Shown here in pieces: positions 1 to 6,792 of a stretch of 14,768 nucleotides of DNA. The position numbers and the translations under genes were made by a program. Position 1 is the first letter of the stretch. Each line of letters begins with the position of its first letter. The notes below the pieces were generated by a model. It ran no database searches, was not told the DNA's origin, and saw only the letters and a list, made by a program, of their open reading frames with translations. This DNA comes from Candidatus Aminicenantota bacterium (GTDB lineage Bacteria; Acidobacteriota; Aminicenantia; UBA2199), in the NCBI GenBank assembly GCA_024644125.1, contig JAHELQ010000081.1:1-14768 (forward strand). The letters run 5' to 3'.

Positions 1-709
1 GTTGCCGTTGAACGATCTAATCAAAACATTGATGGAACGATGCGAGCAAATTTCGGAAACCAGAGTGGAGATCGAGTTCGCGATGACCATCGATTACTCG
101 GGGCAAACTCCTCCCCGCTTTGGTTTGCTCCAGGTAAGGCCGATCGCCCTCTCCCATAAAGAGGTCACTCTCGATGAAGGCGATTTAAGCCAACAGGATA
201 CACTTATATTTTCAGATAATGCTCTTGGAAACGGCATCGAAGATAACATCAGGGATATCGTTTTTGTGAAGGCCGAAAATTTTGATTTGAAACACTCACA
301 AACAATAGCGCTGGAAATCGGCGCGTTCAATCGGGATTTACTTGCCAAAGAGACTCCGTACTTATTGGTCGGTTTCGGGCGTTGGGGAAGTTCCGACCGG
401 TGGCTGGGCATTCCGGTGAATTGGGGACAAATCTCAGGAGCCCGGGTAATTGTGGAGATCATGCTTCCTGGGATGCATATCGATCTCAGTCAGGGTTCCC
501 ATTTTTTTCATAATCTATCAAATTTAGGGATTTGTTACTTTTCGCTCAAATATTCGACCGACAAAAATGCCATAGATTGGGATTGGTTGAACGGGCAAAA
601 GCTCATCAGAGAAAGCGACTATGTTAAACATGTCAGGCTGGATTCTCCACTCGCAGTAAAAGTTGACGGCAGAAAAAGAATTGGAGTGATAAAAAAATGC
701 AGGGCATAA
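1..709 (+). CDS. PEP-synthase-like (PPDK_N) protein, C-terminal part
   Basis: This is the last 235 or so residues of a larger protein whose 5' end lies left of the window; the reading frame is open at base 1, so the TTG at 2-4 should not be taken as the start. An EIEFAMT segment followed by LLQVRP matches the end of the PEP-synthase/PPDK N-terminal ATP-grasp-like domain. After it come GFGRWGS (visible residues 124-130) and SQGSHFF, then a basic tail with VKHVR and KVDGRKR. The next gene carries the same blocks in the same order (DIEFA, LLQCRP, GPGRWGS, GTHFF), so the two are paralogues. This copy stops soon after the shared module and has no nucleotidyltransferase domain. In related long proteins this tail is the normal C-terminus, so it is probably truncated only by the window edge. 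Its stop overlaps the next gene by 13 bases. A regulatory or ATP-dependent phosphotransfer role is inferred. Confidence 0.85.
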   Translation, partial: LPLNDLIKTLMERCEQISETRVEIEFAMTIDYSGQTPPRFGLLQVRPIALSHKEVTLDEGDLSQQDTLIFSDNALGNGIEDNIRDIVFVKAENFDLKHSQTIALEIGAFNRDLLAKETPYLLVGFGRWGSSDRWLGIPVNWGQISGARVIVEIMLPGMHIDLSQGSHFFHNLSNLGICYFSLKYSTDKNAIDWDWLNGQKLIRESDYVKHVRLDSPLAVKVDGRKRIGVIKKCRA

Positions 710-3700
710 ATTCTACAGCAGACCACTTGGTAAGGGAACTCCAGGAAAGAAAAAAGGAACTTAACTGTATTTACCAGATCGAGGAGTTATTGACCGATCC
801 GGATCTCCCATTAGGAGATTTACTGGACGGAATCATCAAATTGATGCCACCCGGAATGCAGTTTCCTGAATTGGCGCAGGCAAAAATTACGTTCAACGGC
901 CATTCCTACATGACACCCGGCTATGTGGAAACTGTTTACGAATTTTGTTCAGAAATTAAAGTGCAGGGCGAACGAAGGGGTTTCATCTGCGTCTCCTATT
1001 CCAAAGAGATCCCTCCCGGACCGGACGGTTACTTTTTGAAAGAGGAATTCAAACTCATTAACACTATCGCGGACCGCATCAGCATCTTGATCCTTCATAA
1101 AGAATTGAAAAGCGTTTTCAAAGAGGTGGAGGAGATGGAGAAACAGATCGCCAAAAAAAAAGCGGGTCAATGGAAAGTAATCGTCGATCTGTTAAAAAAA
1201 TCCGACCGTAACCTTTATATCTACATATTCCAAAAAATGCTTTATTATCTTGTCTGGAACGGCGTGCAGGAGGCCAACCAGATACTCGAACAATACGGCA
1301 CCAATAAAAAAATCGGCGATGCCTCATTGATCGAGGACGCAAACCGTCCAAGCCAGAAAAAAACTCTGCACAATATTATTAATTTGAGTGACGAAGTATT
1401 TCGTATCGCGTCCGAAAACCTGAGCGAGGAAAAAATCCTCGAAAATATCGAGCGCTGGGTAGAGGAAGACAAATCACGGTTTTTAATCAAAGTCATCGAC
1501 AACCTCAATTCCTCCCGTTCAGATATTATCGATGCCATCACCCGCTATAATTACATTGAGAAGGAAGGGATCAAACTAACCCCGCCGATCGAAAAAAGCT
1601 TGCGAGTTTCTCTCGTGAGGCATTTCTTCTCCGAACAATTGGAATTTATCAATATCGCGAAAAAATATATAGAAGTCCGCGACTATTACGACCTGGTGAA
1701 GCGGATAATTTTCCCACCGGATAGTTATGGCCGGTTGGGTGGAAAAAGCTCGGGCCTCTTCCTGGCCTATAACATTCTATCTAAAGATGATGAACACCGT
1801 GAGTTATTCAATAACCTGAAAGTTCCCAAAACCTGGTATATCACGTCAGACAGCCTTATGAATTTTATTCATTACAATAACCTCGAAGGGGTAATGGAAC
1901 AGAAGTACAAGGAAATGGATGAGATACATGTGGAATATCAAAATATAATCCAGATTTTTAAAAACTCGTACTTCCCCCCTGAGATAATCAGGGGGCTTTC
2001 CATTGCCCTTGATGATTTAGGAGATAAGCCGATTATTGTCCGAAGCTCCAGCCTGTTGGAAGACAGGCTGGGCTCGGCTTTCTCTGGTAAATACAAAAGC
2101 CTCTTTCTGGCAAACCAGGGATCGAAGGAGGAACGATTGGACGCGTTGATGGACGCGATCGCAGAAGTGTACGCATCCACGTTCGGGCCTGATCCCATCG
2201 AATACCGTCTCGAAAGAGGTCTCCTGGATTTTCATGAAGAAATGGGTATTATGATTCAGGAAGTGGTGGGAACCAGGATTGGCGACTATTTTCTCCCCTC
2301 GTTCGCAGGCGTTGCCTTTAGTAACAATGAATTCAGATGGTCGGCGCGAATCAAACGGGAGGACGGATTGATCAGAATCGTTCCCGGACTGGGGACGAGA
2401 GCCGTAGACAGGATTGCCGATGATTATCCGATTTTAATCGCTCCAGGAAAGCCTGATTTACGCGTAAATGTCACCCCGGAAGAAATCGTCCGCTATTCCA
2501 CAAAAAAAATAGACATTATCAATCTGGTGACCAACACCTTTCAAACAGTGGATCTGGAAGAATTACTGGAGCATTTCGGAAACGCTATCCCGGGGATTCA
2601 ACATGTCCTGTCTATCTACGAAGATGGAATGATGCAATTGCCCACGTCGCTTTTTAATATGGAATTCGAAAATAAAAATATGGTTGTGACGTTTGAAGGC
2701 CTTTTTTCAAAAACTCCTTTTATAAAACAAATCGACGGATTGCTGAAGATCTTGCAAAAAGCGATGGGAACTCCAGTTGACATTGAATTTGCCCATGACG
2801 GGAAATCGCTATACTTGCTGCAATGCCGGCCTCAATGTTATTCGGACGAAATCCAGCCGGCCCCGATTCCCCAGGATGTACCCGCCGACAGAACCCTGTT
2901 TACCGCAGATAAATACATTTCCAACGGAGCGATCCCCGATATCACCCACATCGTTTTTGTCGATCCGGAGGCTTACAGTGAATTATCGAGCCTGAACGAC
3001 TTGAAAAATATCGGTCGCGCCGTGGGAAAACTCAACAAATTACTACCAAAACGGCAATTCATTCTCATGGGTCCTGGGCGTTGGGGGAGCCGCGGGGACA
3101 TCAAACTTGGAGTCGATGTAACCTACTCGGACATCAATAACTCAGCGGTATTGATCGAGGTAGCCCTGAAAAAAGGGAATTACGTTCCCGATCTTTCATT
3201 CGGGACACATTTTTTCCAGGACCTGGTGGAGGCAAAAATCCGCTATATTCCACTTTATCCGGACGACACTCACAACATATTCAATGATTCATTCCTTCTT
3301 GAGGCTCCCAATATTTTGGCGGACATCCTCCCGGAATATTCCTACCTGGAAAAAACCATTCATGTGATCGACGTCCCTCAAAGCGCCGGCAATCAAGTAT
3401 TGAGAATTCTGATGAATTCGGATCTCAACAAAGCGATTGGTTTTTTTACGGAAACTGGGGTATCGGCATATGTTCCGGTCCGTGCAGAAGGGAATATGGA
3501 AGGACACCGATCCGATGATTTCTGGCGTTGGCGAGTTCACATGGCTGAAAAAATCGCAGACCAGGTTGATGCTAAAGAGTTTGGAATCAAAGGATTGTAT
3601 ATTTTCGGCAGCGCCAAGAATGCCACAGCAGGGCCCGCCAGCGACATCGATCTCCTGGTTCATTTTGATGGAACTCCCAAACAAAAGGAGAATTTGCTTC

Positions 3701-3879
3701 TCTGGCTCAAAGGCTGGAGTCTATGTCTGGCGGAAATGAATTTCCTCAGAACTGGATACCGCTCCGAAGGACTTCTCGATATTCACCTTGTCACCGATGA
3801 AGATATCGCCAATAAATCGAGTTTTGCTGTAAAAATAAACGCCATCACAGACGCGGCCCGGCAGTTGCGCATAAAATGA
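697..3879 (+). CDS. GAF-like / PEP-synthase ATP-grasp / nucleotidyltransferase fusion
   Basis: A 1060-residue soluble multidomain protein. Residues about 15-135 resemble the GAF-like sensor seen at the front of some histidine kinases (KELNCIYQIEELL, then VQGERRGFICVSY). Residues about 136-330 are helical and charged. A PPDK_N ATP-grasp-like domain covers about 340-715, with GGKSSG (348-353), the nucleotide-binding VRSSSLLED including Arg449, Glu697 in DIEFA, and LLQCRPQ ending at 713. A further module shared with the upstream paralogue has GPGRWGS (792-798) and GTHFF (836-840). The C-terminus is a pol-beta-type nucleotidyltransferase: FGSAK at 970-974, paired carboxylates Asp983 and Asp985 in SDIDLLV, and a possible third at Asp1028. 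No phosphohistidine swivel domain or PEP-binding barrel is present, so it is not a normal PEP synthase. GGAG at 683-686 sits ten bases before the ATG. Domain calls are firm; the substrate is unknown. Confidence 0.93.
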   Translation: MQGINSTADHLVRELQERKKELNCIYQIEELLTDPDLPLGDLLDGIIKLMPPGMQFPELAQAKITFNGHSYMTPGYVETVYEFCSEIKVQGERRGFICVSYSKEIPPGPDGYFLKEEFKLINTIADRISILILHKELKSVFKEVEEMEKQIAKKKAGQWKVIVDLLKKSDRNLYIYIFQKMLYYLVWNGVQEANQILEQYGTNKKIGDASLIEDANRPSQKKTLHNIINLSDEVFRIASENLSEEKILENIERWVEEDKSRFLIKVIDNLNSSRSDIIDAITRYNYIEKEGIKLTPPIEKSLRVSLVRHFFSEQLEFINIAKKYIEVRDYYDLVKRIIFPPDSYGRLGGKSSGLFLAYNILSKDDEHRELFNNLKVPKTWYITSDSLMNFIHYNNLEGVMEQKYKEMDEIHVEYQNIIQIFKNSYFPPEIIRGLSIALDDLGDKPIIVRSSSLLEDRLGSAFSGKYKSLFLANQGSKEERLDALMDAIAEVYASTFGPDPIEYRLERGLLDFHEEMGIMIQEVVGTRIGDYFLPSFAGVAFSNNEFRWSARIKREDGLIRIVPGLGTRAVDRIADDYPILIAPGKPDLRVNVTPEEIVRYSTKKIDIINLVTNTFQTVDLEELLEHFGNAIPGIQHVLSIYEDGMMQLPTSLFNMEFENKNMVVTFEGLFSKTPFIKQIDGLLKILQKAMGTPVDIEFAHDGKSLYLLQCRPQCYSDEIQPAPIPQDVPADRTLFTADKYISNGAIPDITHIVFVDPEAYSELSSLNDLKNIGRAVGKLNKLLPKRQFILMGPGRWGSRGDIKLGVDVTYSDINNSAVLIEVALKKGNYVPDLSFGTHFFQDLVEAKIRYIPLYPDDTHNIFNDSFLLEAPNILADILPEYSYLEKTIHVIDVPQSAGNQVLRILMNSDLNKAIGFFTETGVSAYVPVRAEGNMEGHRSDDFWRWRVHMAEKIADQVDAKEFGIKGLYIFGSAKNATAGPASDIDLLVHFDGTPKQKENLLLWLKGWSLCLAEMNFLRTGYRSEGLLDIHLVTDEDIANKSSFAVKINAITDAARQLRIK

Positions 3880-5186
3880 TGAATGAAAAAATAAATAATT
3901 TTATAGCGGACAAACGGACTGCAGAAGAGTTTTTACAGTTTATCGGGAATTTACCGGCTTTATTCTGGAATTATCACCGGGATACCAGGAAGATCGATTT
4001 TTTGAATTCCTGCAAAATTTCGCCACTCGAGCACCGGGAAAAAAAGTTTCTGGAAGATTTGGTTTTCGCCCAATCCCTGTGCGTTTCCCAGGATTTTTTT
4101 CGCCTCAAAATGTTTGTTCAGTCCATGCGTCAAGGTCAACCGGCGCTTTCGGTGCTCAGGGTAACCGACAGTAAGGGACAATTGTTTTGGCTGAAGTTAT
4201 ACGGCGCGCCGCTGCCAGGCAATTCCAATCAATATTTTGGTTATGTCATGGAGATCACCGAGAGCATTTCGACCATCCATTTTTTGATGCGCAAGGAACT
4301 CGAAGCCGAAGCTGCCATCGAACAATTTGATTATCCGGTCATTCTCGCTGAATTGCAAAATTTGAGGCTCATCGCCCGCAATTCGCCGGCAAAAGAGTTC
4401 TTCGCCTTCGAAAGCGGCAACCTCCGCGATATGACAATTTCTGGGCTACTGCGGAATATCGATAAAGACAATTTGGCCGCTATTTACGAACAATGCCTCA
4501 CCGAAGGCAAGTGGGAAGGTCTTCTTTCATTCTCTGGAACAATGGGCAATCTTGTTTGGGGCGATGCAGTATTGAAAAAACTATCTCTCAAAAACAAGGA
4601 ATTATTGAAGCTATCGATATTCAATGTGCGGGAAACACCTGAAATAGGCCTGAGCGAAGACGCGTCGATCGATACAGAAATTCGTAAAAAGGCCTATGCC
4701 GAAAGGCTTTGCGCAAAAGTTTCAGGTGAATCTGATATCGAGACAGTCCTGGACATTTTGCTGGCCGACCAATTTTATCCCGGTCAGTTTGAAGCGATGC
4801 TGCTATTGACTCCGGTCGGCAAAAAATACAGGGTATATCTGGCGGGCCAGCCATTTAAAGGGCAAAATCCCGATTCGTTCGTCGAATTCGCGCAACCGCT
4901 CATCGAGAGCGTGACACAACCAGAGATCGGTCACCGGATTGTCGGAGACGCATTTGAGAGCACAGATCCCCTGGACTGGGCGTTATTCATTCCTTTCGGC
5001 ATCCGTTCTTATTTTACCAACCCCATCTATAAGCGGCAAAAACTAAAAGGAGTCGTTGTTTTGTGTTCCACTGGCAGCGACGCCTTTTCGCCTGATGATA
5101 TCGACATCTACTCTCTTATAGAACCCGCCTTGCATGAAACTGTTTTTCCCAGAAAAAACCTAAAAAAGAATAATATTGACAATTAA
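3876..5186 (+). CDS. PAS/PAS/GAF-like sensor protein without output domain
   Basis: A 436-residue cytoplasmic protein with no signal peptide or membrane segment. Residues about 18-130 look like a PAS fold (a LPALFWNY start and a GYVMEITES end). Residues about 145-253 look like a second PAS fold (EQFDYPVIL through KLSIFNVRE). Residues about 280-420 read as a GAF-like domain (LLLTPVGKKYRVYLAG, then LKGVVVLCSTG). No kinase, cyclase, DNA-binding or receiver domain follows; the chain ends in a lysine/asparagine-rich tail. The ATG overlaps the previous stop (ATGA at 3876-3879), and a second ATG follows at 3879. No Shine-Dalgarno sequence precedes either, so translational coupling is likely. The context suggests it senses a small molecule and acts on the two ATP-grasp paralogues. 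The PAS and GAF calls rest on fold-level pattern and are only moderately certain. Confidence 0.8.
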   Translation: MMNEKINNFIADKRTAEEFLQFIGNLPALFWNYHRDTRKIDFLNSCKISPLEHREKKFLEDLVFAQSLCVSQDFFRLKMFVQSMRQGQPALSVLRVTDSKGQLFWLKLYGAPLPGNSNQYFGYVMEITESISTIHFLMRKELEAEAAIEQFDYPVILAELQNLRLIARNSPAKEFFAFESGNLRDMTISGLLRNIDKDNLAAIYEQCLTEGKWEGLLSFSGTMGNLVWGDAVLKKLSLKNKELLKLSIFNVRETPEIGLSEDASIDTEIRKKAYAERLCAKVSGESDIETVLDILLADQFYPGQFEAMLLLTPVGKKYRVYLAGQPFKGQNPDSFVEFAQPLIESVTQPEIGHRIVGDAFESTDPLDWALFIPFGIRSYFTNPIYKRQKLKGVVVLCSTGSDAFSPDDIDIYSLIEPALHETVFPRKNLKKNNIDN

Positions 5187-5204
5187 CTGTCCCAATGTGA
5201 AAAT
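5176..5204 (+). promoter_or_regulatory. Probable sigma-70-type promoter for radC
   Basis: A perfect TTGACA lies at 5176-5181, overlapping the last codons of the sensor gene. It is followed by a 17-base spacer and GAAAAT at 5199-5204, which matches four of six consensus bases. Initiation would give a leader of about 30-35 bases ahead of radC. The -10 box lies inside a palindrome, so repression by a bound protein is plausible. Confidence 0.5.
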
Positions 5205-5217
5205 ATATTTTTACATT
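5194..5217. promoter_or_regulatory. 24-base AT-rich palindrome, candidate operator
   Basis: AATGTGAAAATA and TATTTTTACATT form a two-fold symmetric sequence with a single mismatched pair (G5199 against T5212). It covers the proposed -10 region of the radC promoter. Position and symmetry suggest a dimeric regulator site, but the AT-rich core raises the odds of chance. It does not match the FNR/CRP spacing or a LexA box that I recognise. Confidence 0.4.
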
Positions 5218-5224
5218 TAACGAC

Positions 5225-5241
5225 AGTCCTGCTTCAGGATT
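5225..5241 (+). promoter_or_regulatory. Hairpin enclosing the radC ribosome-binding site
   Basis: AGTCCTG (5225-5231), a CTT loop and CAGGATT (5235-5241) can pair over seven positions, including one G-U. The 3' arm contains the only Shine-Dalgarno-like sequence of radC, AGGA at 5236-5239, six bases before the ATG. Six T residues (5240-5245) follow, so the structure could instead act as a weak terminator for the upstream operon. Confidence 0.4.
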
Positions 5242-5245
5242 TTTT

Positions 5246-5917
5246 ATGACCAGAAAAAAAATTAAACAAATGCCTGAATTTGAACGGCCAAGGGAAAAAC
5301 TACTCAGTTCCGGTCCGGCGGTTCTTTCAAATGTTGAATTAGTGGCGATACTATTGGGCAGTGGAATTCAAGGCAAAGATGTCTTCAGTGTTGCCAGGGA
5401 TATCCTGAGGATTGCGCAAGACGGCATCGAGGCATTGAATGTCGAAACGTTGATGCGCATCGACGGCGTAGGAGCCGCGAGGGCATGCACGATCACAGCG
5501 GCAGTCGAATTCTCCCGCCGTTTCATCATGCCTGTCGGGATAGAGGTGCACAATGCCCGGGAAGCGATATTGCTCGTCCCTGAATTGAGGGGGAAAAAGC
5601 AGGAAAACTTCATTACCATTACCCTCGACGGCGCGCATAATGTGATCCGGAAACGAACGGTGTTTATCGGCACGTTGAACAGATCCATCGTCCATCCCCG
5701 GGAGATATTTGCCGATGCCCTTACCGACCGCGCCGCTTCGATCGTTTTTATACACAATCACCCATCTGGCAATACAGAACCCAGCGCGTCCGATATCGTT
5801 CTCACACGGCGGTTACTCAGATCCGCTCAAATACTCGGGATTGAAGTGCTCGACCATATAATCGTGGGAAAAGAGGATTATTTCAGCTTCCAATCAAATA
5901 ATTTGTTGAAAATCTGA
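5246..5917 (+). CDS. radC: RadC family protein (UPF0758, JAB/MPN+ domain)
   Basis: At 223 residues this has the usual RadC length and layout. It opens with a PREKLLSSGPAVLSNVELVA segment typical of the family, then a helix-hairpin-helix near residues 64-88 (MRIDGVGAARA), then a JAB1/MPN+ metalloprotease-like domain from about 103 to the end. The zinc-site signature HNHPSGNTEPSASD is intact: His170, His172 and Asp183. RadC proteins were named for a supposed role in DNA repair, but the family's function is not settled; association with mobile DNA and recombination is often noted. The ATG is fixed by AGGA at 5236-5239 and by the conserved N-terminus. It follows the sensor gene by 59 bases and has its own likely promoter and a possible operator. 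Confidence 0.97.
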   Translation: MTRKKIKQMPEFERPREKLLSSGPAVLSNVELVAILLGSGIQGKDVFSVARDILRIAQDGIEALNVETLMRIDGVGAARACTITAAVEFSRRFIMPVGIEVHNAREAILLVPELRGKKQENFITITLDGAHNVIRKRTVFIGTLNRSIVHPREIFADALTDRAASIVFIHNHPSGNTEPSASDIVLTRRLLRSAQILGIEVLDHIIVGKEDYFSFQSNNLLKI

Positions 5918-5958
5918 GCCTAAATTTTACGCAGTCATCCTAAAAAAATAATTTCTCA

Positions 5959-5988
5959 TCGACTTTAGCGGAAAAAATTTGATATAAT
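5959..5988 (+). promoter_or_regulatory. Promoter of the WalJ-like gene, probably leaderless
   Basis: TCGACT at 5959-5964 (four of six -35 bases), an 18-base spacer and a perfect TATAAT at 5983-5988. The ATG at 5994 begins only five bases after TATAAT, so transcription would start at or next to the start codon. No Shine-Dalgarno sequence is present. The TGTATTATA-like spacing seen here recurs at the minus-strand gene starting at 8577. Confidence 0.5.
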
Positions 5989-5993
5989 GGCTC

Positions 5994-6788
5994 ATGATTG
6001 AAGTATGTAGTTTATCCAGTGGTTCCAAAGGAAATTGTTTTTTCATTAAAACAGGAAACGACGCTTTTTTAGTGGATGCGGGAATCAGTTCTCGGCAAAT
6101 TTGCCGACGGCTGGAAACGATCGGCCACCATATTTCCGAAATCAAAGGGATTTTTATCACCCACGAGCATACCGACCACATTTGCGGAATTGAAGTATTG
6201 CTGAAACGACACCAGATTCCAGTTTATATCAATTGGCGGACACTGCAATATTCAACAGTAAAAATTCCGGATCCTCTGATTCGTTATCTCAATGCGAACG
6301 AACGGGTAATGGTGGGGGATGCGCTGGTGGAAACCAGGCGGAAACGTCACGATGCGGCAGATCCATGCTTGTTCAGTTTCTACTTTCGTGGCAACAAAAT
6401 CAGTGTGATTACCGACCTCGGGATCCCATGCGAAAATGTAGTACATGCCATCCGCCACTCGAATATTTTATTCATTGAAACCAATCACGATGAATCGATG
6501 CTGAAAAATGGCCCTTATCCATATTATCTGAAGCAACGAATCCTGAGTGAAGAGGGGCATCTCTCAAATTCCCAGGCGGGAATTCTGGTTCGGGATAACG
6601 CCTCTCCCAACCTCGAATATGTCTTCCTGTCCCATATATCGGAAACCAATAACACTCCGCGGTTGGCGCTTGAAACGTTTACATCCTTCATGAAGGAGAA
6701 TCCAGCGATAAAGGAAGCCCGGACGATTGTGACCGACCGGTTCACGGTGTCGGAAGTGATAAAAATTTCAATCGGCGAGAAAGAGTGA
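5994..6788 (+). CDS. WalJ/YycJ-type metallo-beta-lactamase-fold hydrolase
   Basis: A 264-residue soluble protein. It opens with SLSSGSKGNCFFIKTG and VDAGISSRQICRRL, the characteristic start of the WalJ/YycJ (VicX) family, and carries the metal-binding signature HEHTDH at residues 57-62. Further likely metal or active-site positions are TDLG in the middle and the later GHLSN and LSHISETN motifs. Members are predicted two-metal nucleases or phosphodiesterases; in Firmicutes the gene sits with the WalRK cell-wall regulators, but here no such genes are adjacent, so only the enzyme class carries over. The start is fixed by the conserved N-terminus; the upstream ATG at 5987 meets a stop after four codons. 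The gene ends four bases from the convergent stop of the next gene, with no clear terminator between them. Confidence 0.93.
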   Translation: MIEVCSLSSGSKGNCFFIKTGNDAFLVDAGISSRQICRRLETIGHHISEIKGIFITHEHTDHICGIEVLLKRHQIPVYINWRTLQYSTVKIPDPLIRYLNANERVMVGDALVETRRKRHDAADPCLFSFYFRGNKISVITDLGIPCENVVHAIRHSNILFIETNHDESMLKNGPYPYYLKQRILSEEGHLSNSQAGILVRDNASPNLEYVFLSHISETNNTPRLALETFTSFMKENPAIKEARTIVTDRFTVSEVIKISIGEKE

Positions 6789-6792
6789 TTTT

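Noticed and set aside
697..3879. Annotation as a true phosphoenolpyruvate synthase (ppsA)
   Set aside because: The phosphohistidine swivel motif and PEP-binding barrel are absent and other domains are fused. Only the N-terminal ATP-grasp-like part matches.
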